Positions 1 through 9,983 of a stretch of DNA of 64,000 nucleotides are shown in pieces. Under the pieces are notes generated by a model. The model did no database searches and had not been told where the DNA came from. It saw nothing but the letters and a program-made list of their open reading frames with translations. Made by a program: the position numbers and the translations under genes. The stretch is from NCBI GenBank assembly GCA_938003545.1, contig CALKXY010000012.1, positions 62,001 through 126,000 of the forward strand, in the 5' to 3' direction. Source of the stretch: an uncultured Caulobacterales bacterium. GTDB lineage: Bacteria > Pseudomonadota > Alphaproteobacteria > Caulobacterales > Maricaulaceae. Each line of letters begins with the position of its first letter. Position 1 is the first letter of the stretch.

Positions 1-267
1 TTTAAACAGGCGCTCAATGGTTGAGGCGGCACTTTCGGCTGTTACGCCCAAATGGTCAGAAATGGCATTCGCGAGTTCCGATTCATTATAGCCCTGTTTT
101 TTTACACCTTGTGTATTCGGGGTTTCGCCTTGCGGATAGCCATTTGGATTATTGGCTTGGCTTGGTGTGGAAGAACAGGCGGATAAAGCCAAAGCAGTCG
201 CGCAGACCACAATCAACGCCATCGTTGTCCAATTGAGTTTGGGAAGGTTTTTTGCTGGATTATACAT
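1..267 (-). CDS. Lipoprotein of unknown function, 3' end beyond window
   Basis: The first 89 codons of a minus-strand gene are open from the ATG at 267 to the window edge. The N-terminus has a hydrophobic segment (about residues 16-30) ending in LALSAC, a good lipobox with the lipidated Cys at 31, followed by a Ser/Pro/Asn/Gln-rich linker. This predicts an envelope lipoprotein. The last visible residues (DHLGVTAESAASTIERLF) form an amphipathic helix like those repeated in DUF2780-type helical domains, but too little is present to assign the family. It lies 34 nt downstream of the membrane protein gene that follows oxyR, so the three may be co-transcribed. Confidence 0.7.
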   Translation of the reverse strand, partial: MYNPAKNLPKLNWTTMALIVVCATALALSACSSTPSQANNPNGYPQGETPNTQGVKKQGYNESELANAISDHLGVTAESAASTIERLFK

Positions 268-301
268 GGTCACGGTGTCGACCATCGTAGTTAATGTTGC
301 G

Positions 302-880
302 TTAATCCCATGTGTCCTTTGACTTACGATTTCGCAAGATCACCGCAAGGCTACCAGCAAGAGTTAAGCCCAGAGACATTGGGATGAGCGGTAAAAAGAA
401 AGCCATTTTCAATGACGTGAAAACACCCGCAAAACTGCCCATCACCTCAGATGACGTCGCCAGCACTAAGGCCAGCGCGCTGTCTTCCAGAAAATCAAAG
501 AGAAGAAATCCCATTGGAGCCAATAACAGCCAACGCCAACGCCAACGCGTCTTGATGAGCCCTAAAGCCGACAGGCCAAATGCGATAAGAGCTTCGAACA
601 GCCATGTTTGCAAAAACATATAAGGGACATCGAAACCCAGTGCCGCATATTTAATACGGCGGCCTTCGGCACTCAGCGTTTCAATTGCAGCGACGGCCTC
701 AGCCCCAGAATAAAAACCTCGGCCTTGAAGGTAATCATATCCCTCCAACCGTATCAGTTGTCCAAAGGGTCCAGGACCCACATACCAAATCACATAGAGC
801 CCATAGACAATGATAAGCGCAACGAGACGCCACCCTGAGAATCGGTGGTAATTATGTCCTTGCGGAATTTTGCCGATCAT
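302..880 (-). CDS. Polytopic membrane protein downstream of oxyR
   Basis: Predicted 192-residue inner-membrane protein with about four hydrophobic segments (near residues 17-34, 90-108, 120-145 and 150-183) and a basic C-terminal end. I do not recognise a family. The reading frame could extend to 931, but the ATG at 880 is preferred: it lies 11 nt after the oxyR stop and has a TAAGG ribosome-binding sequence that overlaps that stop codon, which implies translational coupling with oxyR. The arrangement suggests an oxyR-linked envelope function, but nothing in the protein itself shows redox activity. Confidence 0.75.
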   Translation of the reverse strand: MIGKIPQGHNYHRFSGWRLVALIIVYGLYVIWYVGPGPFGQLIRLEGYDYLQGRGFYSGAEAVAAIETLSAEGRRIKYAALGFDVPYMFLQTWLFEALIAFGLSALGLIKTRWRWRWLLLAPMGFLLFDFLEDSALALVLATSSEVMGSFAGVFTSLKMAFFLPLIPMSLGLTLAGSLAVILRNRKSKDTWD

Positions 881-890
881 AAGTTTAGCC

Positions 891-1778
891 TTACACCAAA
901 ACGCCAGATATTTGCTTTGCGACCGCCTCAATCAAAACCCGCCGCGGCGAGCTTTTGCGGAAGGTGAGATTGAGCTGACGCGTTGCCCCCTTACTGCGCA
1001 GTGGTTTGACGCCAATATTGGGTCGATCCAACCAACCTGAACTTTGTGCTAAGGCAGGAACAATCGAAATGCCCTGTCCCGCCGCAACGAGGCTGATAAT
1101 GGTTTCCAAACTTGTCACACTCGTTTCAGCTAAAGTCGTGCGGCTTTGCAACCGACATAAATCAACGGTCTGATCCCGAAAACAATGCCCCTCTGATAGC
1201 AATATCATTTGATCGAGCGGTAGATCGGATACATTTAATTTATCTAACTCCGCCAAATTATGGCCGATTGGATGAATGACCAATAAAGGTTCATCATAAA
1301 GCGGTATGGCCAAGAGACGTGAGGTGACAGGCGGCGTGGCGAGGATAGCGACGTCTAAATCGCCATTTAACAAATTCTCGGTTAGGCGATCCGTAATATT
1401 TTCTCGAAAGACCAATTCCAAACGCGGAAATGTCGTACCTAATACCCGTAAAACATCTGGGACTAAAAAGGGAGAGATGGTTGGAATAGATCCGAATCGA
1501 AACTGCCCCGAAAATGGGTCACTCGCCTCTGCGGTGATTGAACGAATGGCATCAACAGCCGTCAAAGCGTCTTCCGCAAGCGCCAAAACACGCTGGCCGA
1601 TAGGGGTCAACATAGCCGCACGTTTGGTCCGCTCAATCAAGGTCACACCCAGATCAGCTTCGAGTTTTTGCAATTGCACGGATAAGGTTGGCTGACTGAC
1701 GTTACAGCTTTCCGCCGCCTTACCGAAATGGCCGTGACGTGCGATAGCTTGGAGATATATGAGGTCACGTATATTCAT
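891..1778 (-). CDS. oxyR: Hydrogen peroxide sensor OxyR (LysR family)
   Basis: LysR-type activator with an N-terminal winged helix-turn-helix (about residues 1-60, including SQPTLS and ERTKR) and a C-terminal regulatory domain. Counting from the ATG at 1778, cysteines fall at 199 and 208 in GHCFRDQTVDLC. These are exactly the positions and context of the redox disulfide pair of Escherichia coli OxyR, so peroxide sensing by disulfide formation is expected. A GTG two codons upstream (1784) is also open, but the MNIRDL start matches OxyR proteins. The gene diverges from katG, and the operator between them overlaps its own start codon, indicating autoregulation. No clear Shine-Dalgarno precedes the start. 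Confidence 0.95.
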   Translation of the reverse strand: MNIRDLIYLQAIARHGHFGKAAESCNVSQPTLSVQLQKLEADLGVTLIERTKRAAMLTPIGQRVLALAEDALTAVDAIRSITAEASDPFSGQFRFGSIPTISPFLVPDVLRVLGTTFPRLELVFRENITDRLTENLLNGDLDVAILATPPVTSRLLAIPLYDEPLLVIHPIGHNLAELDKLNVSDLPLDQMILLSEGHCFRDQTVDLCRLQSRTTLAETSVTSLETIISLVAAGQGISIVPALAQSSGWLDRPNIGVKPLRSKGATRQLNLTFRKSSPRRVLIEAVAKQISGVLV

Positions 1779-1813
1779 AGGCACTGACTATCATAATAAT
1801 AAAAACAATCAAT
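1777..1813. promoter_or_regulatory. OxyR operator between oxyR and katG
   Basis: The four tetranucleotides ATAG (1777), CTAT (1788), ATAA (1799) and CAAT (1810) are each separated by exactly 7 nt. This matches the consensus for oxidised OxyR (ATAG-N7-CTAT-N7-ATAG-N7-CTAT) at 14 of 16 positions. The site overlaps the oxyR start codon and lies about 100 bp before katG, so it could both repress oxyR and activate katG. Confidence 0.85.
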
Positions 1814-1865
1814 TAGACAAATCGATCCACTCTCGCCAGTGTGAGTTGAAAGTTACAAACTATAA

Positions 1866-4166
<2,301 letters not shown>

Positions 4167-4174
4167 GAACATTC

Positions 4175-4262
4175 GGCCTCGCTCTCGCGAGGCCCATATT
4201 GATTGCGCCCTGGGCGCGGCCTGTCTTCCCCTTCCCCTAGAAAGACACGCCGCGTCTTTTTT
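4175..4262 (+). terminator. katG transcription terminator region (two hairpins)
   Basis: A perfect 8-bp hairpin (GGCCTCGC/GCGAGGCC, 4175-4194, 4-nt loop) follows the katG stop codon. A second hairpin, AAAGAC/GTCTTT (4241-4259), runs into six Ts (4257-4262) and looks like the actual rho-independent terminator. Its position also argues against a long upstream start for the next gene. Confidence 0.65.
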
Positions 4263-4331
4263 ATTGGGTTAGACCCAACTAACCCGTTAAGTTACAGCCG
4301 GAGCAGGAAGACAAAATCTGGGGATGGAAGA

Positions 4332-5219
4332 ATGCAAAAAAATGACGCCGCAAAGGCGATCAAACACGGCACTATTGCAGGCTGTGTCTTAGGCAGCTTA
4401 ACTTTGCTTATCGTGGTCATCGCCATAGCAATCGACGCTCAAGACGCCACCATCAGTCAGTACAACGACCCTTGGTCCCTGCTTGATGTCGGTTTTATCT
4501 TTTTCTTCGCTTTCTTGATTTGGCGAAAATCACGTATCGCAGCCATCATTCTATTCTCTTATTATTTCATCTCAAAATTGGCCTCGATTTCAGCAGGGCA
4601 AGCCACTGTTGGTTTGTTACCTGCTGCTGCCATCCTCTGGTTTTTGGGCCGCGCAGTCTGGGCTACATTTGTCTGGAATAAGATCGACAAGACAGAAAAT
4701 CCAGACCGTCCAAAAGCGAGAAAATGGATCGCTTGGGTCGTTGGCATCCCAGCCTTTATATTAGCCTGCCTCATGATTCTTGGCTTTGCCATTGTTAGCG
4801 GTTTTATGCCTGAATATGGCGTCGTGACTGGAGAGGAAATGCACACTCGACAAAAAAACGTGCTGCGGGAAAATAGCATCATTCAGTATAATGAAACTGT
4901 TTTATTTTCTTACTCTGAAGGGTTTTTAGATGTCACATATGCAGGCTCAGTCATGACAAACGAACGGATTGTTCAATATTGGAAAATTGACGACAAGGTA
5001 GAAACAGCGAGCCTCGACTTGGACAAAATAAACCAAGTCCAATTTATCTCTCAGGACATATATGATGACGTCGTCTACACCGTGTCGTCCAATGATGAGT
5101 CCAGTGAGGCTTTGCGTCTAACGCTCTCAACAGATTTAGACCGTCATCTCGAAATGATAGGGGCTTTGGAAGACCGCATTGCTGAAAACTTTGCGCGGGA
5201 CGCTAAATCGACGGAGTAA
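4332..5219 (+). CDS. Membrane protein of unknown function
   Basis: Predicted 295-residue inner-membrane protein. It has four to five hydrophobic segments in the first 175 residues (near 15-35, 48-62, 68-86, 90-112 and 133-158), then a soluble C-terminal domain of about 120 residues rich in Asp, Glu and Ser. I do not recognise the family. The frame is open back to 4203, but that stretch contains the katG terminator. ATG 4332 is used instead, with a GGGG stretch 8 nt upstream. It precedes lepA by 61 nt on the same strand and may share its transcript. Confidence 0.75.
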   Translation: MQKNDAAKAIKHGTIAGCVLGSLTLLIVVIAIAIDAQDATISQYNDPWSLLDVGFIFFFAFLIWRKSRIAAIILFSYYFISKLASISAGQATVGLLPAAAILWFLGRAVWATFVWNKIDKTENPDRPKARKWIAWVVGIPAFILACLMILGFAIVSGFMPEYGVVTGEEMHTRQKNVLRENSIIQYNETVLFSYSEGFLDVTYAGSVMTNERIVQYWKIDDKVETASLDLDKINQVQFISQDIYDDVVYTVSSNDESSEALRLTLSTDLDRHLEMIGALEDRIAENFARDAKSTE

Positions 5220-5263
5220 CTACCCCCATGCGACGGCGCACCGCGCTTGCCATTTTGCCGTCT

Positions 5264-5279
5264 CTCGCTACATAGCGAG
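5264..5279 (+). promoter_or_regulatory. Hairpin abutting the lepA start codon
   Basis: A perfect 6-bp stem (CTCGCT/AGCGAG, 4-nt loop) ends one base before the lepA ATG and occupies the place where a Shine-Dalgarno sequence should be. No ribosome-binding sequence is seen. The hairpin could restrain translation initiation. Confidence 0.45.
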
Positions 5280-5280
5280 T

Positions 5281-7095
5281 ATGTCCGACCCTATCGATCA
5301 AAGCCTTATCCGTAACTTCTCTATCGTGGCCCATATTGACCACGGTAAGTCGACGCTGGCGGATCGTTTGATTTCCTTTACGGGCGGGTTGACCGATCGC
5401 GAAATGTCCGAGCAAGTGCTGGACAATATGGATATCGAAAAAGAACGCGGTATCACGATTAAAGCGCAAACCGTGCGCCTAGAATACCCAGCCAAGGACG
5501 GCAAAACCTATATTATGAACCTGATGGATACGCCGGGTCATGTTGACTTTGCCTATGAAGTCTCGCGCTCGCTCTCAGCCTGCGAAGGCTCCATCCTTGT
5601 CGTTGATGCCTCCCAAGGTGTTGAGGCGCAAACCCTCGCCAATGTGTATCAAGCGATTGAGCATGACCACGAGATCGTCACCGTCCTGAACAAGATCGAC
5701 CTGCCCGCCGCAGAACCTGATCGTGTGAAACAACAGATTGAAGACGTTATCGGCCTCGACACATCCGACGCCGTGGAATGTTCTGCCAAATCAGGCATTG
5801 GCATCGAAGACGTGCTGGAAGCCATCGCCACGCGCCTGCCCGCGCCAGACACGCAAGACCCAAAGGCCCCGCTAAAAGCCATGCTCGTCGATGCGTGGTA
5901 TGACACCTATATGGGCGTGGTCGTGCTGTTCCGCGTCATTGAAGGTACACTCAGCAAAGGCATGCGCATCCGCACGATGAATACGGGCGCGAGCTATACT
6001 GTCGATAAAGTCGGAACATTCCTGCCCAAGCCAACCGACGTTAAATCCATTGGCCCCGGCGAAATTGGATTCTTTACCGGATCGATCAAAGACGTCGCCG
6101 ACGCCGCCGTGGGCGATACGATCACCGAAGACAAACGCCCGACGCCAATTGCGTTGGACGGATTTAAACCTGCACAGCCAGTTGTGTTCTGCGGCATCTT
6201 CCCTGTCGATGCAGCGGATTTCGAAGACTTGCGCGCCGCCATGGGTCGCCTGCGTTTGAATGATGCGTCATTCAGCTATGAGATGGAAACCTCTGCCGCG
6301 CTCGGCTTTGGCTTCCGCTGTGGGTTCCTTGGCCTGTTACATTTGGAAATCATCCAAGAGCGCCTCGAACGCGAATTTGATCTGGACCTGATCACGACGG
6401 CGCCCTCCGTGGTCTATACCTTATCCATGCGCGACGGGACAGAACGCCAGCTCCATAACCCGGCTGACATGCCAGACGTTATGAAAATCGATCACATCCA
6501 AGAGCCGTGGATCAAAGCCACCATCATGACGCCAGATGAGCATTTGGGCGGCATTTTGAAACTCTGCCAAGACCGCCGCGGTGTGCAAACGACGCTGTCC
6601 TATATTAATGGCCGCGCCATGGTGGAATATGAACTGCCGCTCAATGAAGTCGTCTTTGATTTCTATGACCGTCTGAAATCCGTGTCCAAAGGCTATGCAT
6701 CATTTGATTATCAAGCCATTGGCCTGAAAGAAGGCGATCTGGTCAAGATGTCCATCCTCGTGAATGGTGACCCTGTCGATGCGCTGTCCATGCTCGTCCA
6801 TAGAGCCAATGCCGAAGGTCGTGGCCGCCAGATGTGCGAGCGCCTTAAAGACCTCATCCCGCGCCATCTCTTTAAAATCCCTGTCCAAGCGGCCATCGGC
6901 GGCAAAGTCATCGCCCGCGAAACCATCGCCGCCATGCGCAAAGACGTGACGGCCAAATGTTACGGCGGCGACGCGTCCCGAAAACGCAAACTGCTGGATA
7001 AGCAGAAAAAGGGCAAGAAACGGATGCGGCAATTCGGGCGAGTGGAAATTCCGCAAGAGGCGTTTATCGCGGCTTTGAAAATGGACGACTCCTGA
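5281..7095 (+). CDS. lepA: Elongation factor 4 (LepA)
   Basis: Ribosome-associated translational GTPase of 604 residues, normal length for EF4, which back-translocates or stabilises stalled ribosomes under stress. GTPase motifs are all present: G1 [10 protein letters not shown]2 within KERGIT, G3 DTPGH, G4 NKID and G5 CSAKSG. Domain II, the EF-G-like domains and the LepA-specific C-terminal domain (ending [19 protein letters not shown]) follow. The start is MSDPIDQ at 5281, where homologues begin; the frame extends upstream to 5179 with unrelated residues. The hairpin just before the start codon and the absent Shine-Dalgarno suggest restrained translation. Confidence 0.98.
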   Translation: MSDPIDQSLIRNFSIVAHIDHGKSTLADRLISFTGGLTDREMSEQVLDNMDIEKERGITIKAQTVRLEYPAKDGKTYIMNLMDTPGHVDFAYEVSRSLSACEGSILVVDASQGVEAQTLANVYQAIEHDHEIVTVLNKIDLPAAEPDRVKQQIEDVIGLDTSDAVECSAKSGIGIEDVLEAIATRLPAPDTQDPKAPLKAMLVDAWYDTYMGVVVLFRVIEGTLSKGMRIRTMNTGASYTVDKVGTFLPKPTDVKSIGPGEIGFFTGSIKDVADAAVGDTITEDKRPTPIALDGFKPAQPVVFCGIFPVDAADFEDLRAAMGRLRLNDASFSYEMETSAALGFGFRCGFLGLLHLEIIQERLEREFDLDLITTAPSVVYTLSMRDGTERQLHNPADMPDVMKIDHIQEPWIKATIMTPDEHLGGILKLCQDRRGVQTTLSYINGRAMVEYELPLNEVVFDFYDRLKSVSKGYASFDYQAIGLKEGDLVKMSILVNGDPVDALSMLVHRANAEGRGRQMCERLKDLIPRHLFKIPVQAAIGGKVIARETIAAMRKDVTAKCYGGDASRKRKLLDKQKKGKKRMRQFGRVEIPQEAFIAALKMDDS

Positions 7096-7118
7096 TAATC
7101 GATCCGGGGGATCGATTA
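7096..7118 (+). terminator. Hairpin directly after the lepA stop
   Basis: Perfect 10-bp stem (TAATCGATCC/GGATCGATTA) with a 3-nt loop, starting at the base after the stop codon. No T-run follows, so it may stabilise the 3' end or act with the next hairpins rather than terminate alone. Confidence 0.5.
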
Positions 7119-7132
7119 GCGGAGTCGCCGAA

Positions 7133-7166
7133 GCGGCTTAGCCGCGTAGGATGAGTGCCATCATCC
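7133..7166. other. Two further hairpins after lepA
   Basis: GCGGC-TTA-GCCGC (7133-7145) and GGATGA-N6-TCATCC (7149-7166) follow the first hairpin almost without spacing. The rest of the interval to 7255 shows nothing recognisable. A structured 3' UTR or small RNA is possible. Confidence 0.35.
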
Positions 7167-7254
7167 AGCAGGTCAATTTTAAGCAATCGCCGTACCCGAT
7201 AGAGTTCAGATGACCGCAACGCGATCACAGATTGATCTAACTTTCAGTCAGACA

Positions 7255-8013
7255 CTAAACTGAGGTTTGTTTAATCCAATCTTTTATACAAAGCTGTATT
7301 CGCAATAAGCTTTCTTCATCATCGAAATATCCATTGTGTGCTATCACGTTTCTCAAGCCATATAAGTCTGTGAATCTATGGAAGAAGTTTATATCTGAAA
7401 AGTAGGACTCAAATTTCTCTTCTTGACGGCTCATCATTTTAACTAAGTCGATCCAATCAAGTGAATATAGCGGCCCTCTTTCAATGCGAGAGGGTAACCA
7501 CTTCTTGCTCTTCTCATTCTCCAAACGCCTATCGTGCTTTTGCCTATTCGACGCATTTGCAACTTTGTCCCACCAGTCGGAGCCGATAGTTTCAACAAAA
7601 ACCTTTTCCATAAATTTTCTTACAGAATTTTCAAAAAGGTGAAGTTGACAATATATTTTGCTCATGTTCCTTGCAGCATCGATATCTAGCGCATTCAAAT
7701 TATTGAAGTTTCCGAAATCACCTAGATCAAAATCATCTTCCACTTCGATGTATGCTTGATATTCTGTTTCAATTCGCTTTTTCGCACTTGGCGTAAGAAA
7801 AACGCATTCATCTTTGACGAATGTCTCTTTGTTCGCCTTCAAATTACTGAAATCGCGAGACCAGTTCTTAATTTGGGGCAAATGAAATCTATTATAAGTC
7901 TCTTTGAGATTAGTAAATGATAGCCCCTCTGAGCCTGCGACAAAACAAATTAGCTTTAATCTCTCAGACGCTTTTGGGAGGGATTCACCAAACAGCAAAT
8001 TCAAATTTAACAA
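7255..8013 (-). CDS. HEPN-domain protein, putative defence or toxin RNase
   Basis: Protein of 252 residues whose C-terminal half (about 118-250) looks like a HEPN domain of the Swt1/Abi type. A helical segment with LFENSVRKF is followed by the signature R221-N-V-I-A-H226-N, the Rx4H motif that forms the RNase active site in HEPN ribonucleases. The first 95 residues are charged and may form a small helical or winged domain. The start is a TTG at 8013, chosen because AAGGA lies 6 nt upstream; it begins 2 nt after the upstream gene ends, so the pair is one operon. The DNA is visibly more AT-rich than its neighbours, suggesting transfer. Nuclease activity is inferred from the motif only. Confidence 0.7.
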   Translation of the reverse strand: MLNLNLLFGESLPKASERLKLICFVAGSEGLSFTNLKETYNRFHLPQIKNWSRDFSNLKANKETFVKDECVFLTPSAKKRIETEYQAYIEVEDDFDLGDFGNFNNLNALDIDAARNMSKIYCQLHLFENSVRKFMEKVFVETIGSDWWDKVANASNRQKHDRRLENEKSKKWLPSRIERGPLYSLDWIDLVKMMSRQEEKFESYFSDINFFHRFTDLYGLRNVIAHNGYFDDEESLLRIQLCIKDWIKQTSV

Positions 8014-8015
8014 AA

Positions 8016-8606
8016 TTAATCCTTAACCTCAGGAAGTTTTAATCGAACGTGGTCATCTGTAGCAAAATTCGCTGTAAAATTATTGCCTTCCGCAATTCCA
8101 TTGCCGTCATTGGCAGTGTTTCTGAAAACTGCTGACAAGTTCTTAGGGACTTTTACAGCCTCTAAAAACCTTATCCCCGAAAAAATTTCATCGACAGTAA
8201 AAACATCTTTGCCGAGAAACTCTTTAAGTTTGCAAGCAACCACACAAACAATATCATTTTGCTTTCTCGGCTTTTTCTCAGAGAAGAAAGATCTCAATTC
8301 TCTTGCCTGCTCATCACTCAAACCTAGGTCAACGGGTGTATAGTTAGGTGGCTTACGACTCCGCTTGGGCTTTTCCTTCGGCTTCTCGGCAACTTGTAAA
8401 TCATCGGAGGCGCCCGTTTCATCATGAGCGGTATCAACTGTTTTAGATGGTTCGAAATTTGATCTCTGACTGACTTGACCAGTGTAAGGATATGCATCAA
8501 TTACTTTTATGCATTGCTCCATAGCAGTTTCAAAAAACTCTTCAGGGCAATGCAGCTCAATTTTCCCGCTTGCAGCATTTAACTTTAACTTGATTGTTTT
8601 TGGCAT
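8016..8606 (-). CDS. Charged partner protein of the HEPN gene
   Basis: Protein of 196 residues with three parts: an N-terminal beta-like segment (1-40), a Lys/Pro/Arg-rich linker (about 70-90), and a C-terminal domain (about 95-196, from SDEQARELRSFFSEKKPRKQND onward). The last part resembles the small winged-helix-like domains found in mobile-element and defence proteins, with a conserved-looking VPKNLS segment. I cannot name the family. A strong GGAGG lies 7 nt before the ATG. It is translated just ahead of the HEPN gene, which fits an antitoxin, sensor or targeting partner, but that is inference from gene order. Confidence 0.65.
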   Translation of the reverse strand: MPKTIKLKLNAASGKIELHCPEEFFETAMEQCIKVIDAYPYTGQVSQRSNFEPSKTVDTAHDETGASDDLQVAEKPKEKPKRSRKPPNYTPVDLGLSDEQARELRSFFSEKKPRKQNDIVCVVACKLKEFLGKDVFTVDEIFSGIRFLEAVKVPKNLSAVFRNTANDGNGIAEGNNFTANFATDDHVRLKLPEVKD

Positions 8607-8681
8607 AGCACCACCTCCAAGAACATATCATGCGCAAATAAGTTTATACCTCAAGATGTAAAAAGAAGTTATCCCCGTTTT

Positions 8682-9002
8682 ATGCCCCAAACATACCCCC
8701 TCACAGTCACCCGCAATCGCGGTAAATATGGTGCGGCGCGGGCGCTTGTGCTTTATGCTAAGACGCCGTCTGGAAATGTTCGACTTGGCACCGTTAAACA
8801 TGGCAAGACCATCACCGTAAATGTCCCGCAAGATGCCATCACGATTTATGGCAAGATGGATTGGTGCAAATCCGTGCCGCTGGACCTGACATTCTATAGC
8901 GGCGGGGAGACGGTTTATGCGAACCTTTGGTTCACGCTGAACCCGCTGCGCCTGATGGGGATTCCGACAATGCCCTGCAAAATTGAAGCCCAGCCTAAAT
9001 AA
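8682..9002 (+). CDS. Small conserved-looking protein of unknown function
   Basis: Predicted 106-residue soluble protein, beta-rich by appearance (alternating hydrophobic residues, no signal peptide or membrane segment). It stands alone between the HEPN operon on the other strand and the DUF2158 gene. Codon use looks like the surrounding core genes, and no better frame covers this stretch. The ribosome-binding site is weak (AGAAG some 12 nt upstream). I do not recognise a family. Confidence 0.6.
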   Translation: MPQTYPLTVTRNRGKYGAARALVLYAKTPSGNVRLGTVKHGKTITVNVPQDAITIYGKMDWCKSVPLDLTFYSGGETVYANLWFTLNPLRLMGIPTMPCKIEAQPK

Positions 9003-9121
9003 GCCTCCGAGGCATTCCCCCCTTCGCGCAAAAGACATGGGCAATTAATTGGACATGGCCATCAAAAATGGTGAAGCCCCCCTCAACAGACCCCACATCA
9101 GCCGCCCCTAGGATATCGATC

Positions 9122-9286
9122 ATGAGTGAATTCAAAACCGGCCAAGTCGTCCGCCTCAAATCAGGCAGTCCAAAGATGACAATTAAAGGCCCTGATGGTG
9201 ACGCGTGGGCGGTTCAGTGGATTGATCGCAACGGCAAACTGCAAAGCGATAGTTTCCATGCGGATATGCTGGATTTATTTATCTGA
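9122..9286 (+). CDS. DUF2158 (YodC-like) small protein
   Basis: Protein of 54 residues with the DUF2158 pattern: an N-terminal F-x-x-G-x-V-V-x-L-K-S-G-x-P-x-M-T block (residues 4-20), a central VQW (corresponding to the usual CQWF) and a C-terminal F-x-x-x-x-L segment. This fold is a small beta barrel of unknown function common in proteobacteria. The start at 9122 has TAGGA 8 nt upstream; the longer frame from 9068 adds non-homologous residues. Confidence 0.85.
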   Translation: MSEFKTGQVVRLKSGSPKMTIKGPDGDAWAVQWIDRNGKLQSDSFHADMLDLFI

Positions 9287-9296
9287 TCGACGCTCC

Positions 9297-9335
9297 ATAG
9301 CCCGCAGAACTACCGCAGGTAAGGTAGCGGGCTAT
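9297..9335. terminator. Bidirectional terminator hairpin
   Basis: ATAGCCCGC (9297-9305) pairs with GCGGGCTAT (9327-9335), and an inner CTACC/GGTAG extends the stem. It lies between the converging DUF2158 and DUF4329 genes, and its right arm includes the stop codon of the latter. Confidence 0.6.
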
Positions 9336-9904
9336 AGCTTATTTTCGCGTTCATAAAGGCGCTCTAATTCGTCGATCGTATAGATCCGCCCGACGCCCAA
9401 AGACGGGTCTTCTTTGTAGTTTTCATCCGGTTGCAAGCAGCCTTCGCTACAAAGGACTTTGGCCGTCATTCTAAAGCCATCGATGAACCACACGCGACCC
9501 GCAGGCGTGGAAATATATCCGTCAGTCCCCTCATACACATCCGTCTCTACATCTGCGACAGAGGGCAACTCGCTGTCGTGATCATCGGAATATGACCCGT
9601 GTGTGTGATAGCTCGCAAGGGCCGTAAAATCTTTAGGGACAGGACCGGAGCGGCAAGAGTTTTTGCGGCCACGTTTAGGCGGCGTCGCAACATATTCGCC
9701 TTGTGCATCAAGACCAATATAACCGCAATATTCGCGGTTCGCCTTAATAGATTTAGCCTGCGCCTCGGCGAGTACTGTTTTGACAAAAGCAATCTCTTGC
9801 TCATTTTGAGCCACGGCACGATCATAGGGCATCGGGTCAACGACACATGCCGTTACACATATCCCTGCGCTTATTGCCCATACACGTTTAAATACACATC
9901 CCAC
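9332..9904 (-). CDS. DUF4329-like lipoprotein with a JAMM-like metal motif
   Basis: Protein of 190 residues with a short N-terminal hydrophobic segment and a lipobox (VTAC, Cys20), so probably envelope-anchored. The central region (about 90-145) has the DUF4329 pattern SYHTHGSY, then E-L-P-S-x-x-D, then ISTPAG. His100-x-His102 and Ser115-x-x-Asp118 match the H-x-H...S-x-x-D zinc motif of JAB/MPN peptidases and deubiquitinase-like enzymes, so a metallo-hydrolase is possible. DUF4329 is otherwise seen at the ends of polymorphic toxins; here it stands alone. The start is a GTG at 9904 without a clear Shine-Dalgarno, so it is uncertain. Confidence 0.7.
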   Translation of the reverse strand: MGCVFKRVWAISAGICVTACVVDPMPYDRAVAQNEQEIAFVKTVLAEAQAKSIKANREYCGYIGLDAQGEYVATPPKRGRKNSCRSGPVPKDFTALASYHTHGSYSDDHDSELPSVADVETDVYEGTDGYISTPAGRVWFIDGFRMTAKVLCSEGCLQPDENYKEDPSLGVGRIYTIDELERLYERENKL

Positions 9905-9983
9905 ACCGCGATTTATCGCTATGCGCGAGAGATTGCAAGATTGAGGGGCAGAATTTGACCCTGCGATCGTCTGGTTTGGTAAA

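Noticed and set aside
21-236. 71-codon plus-strand frame at the left edge
   Set aside because: The opposite strand encodes a convincing lipoprotein N-terminus over the same bases.
7121-7166. Possible tRNA after lepA
   Set aside because: Hairpins are present, but there is no T-loop motif, acceptor pairing or anticodon arm arrangement.
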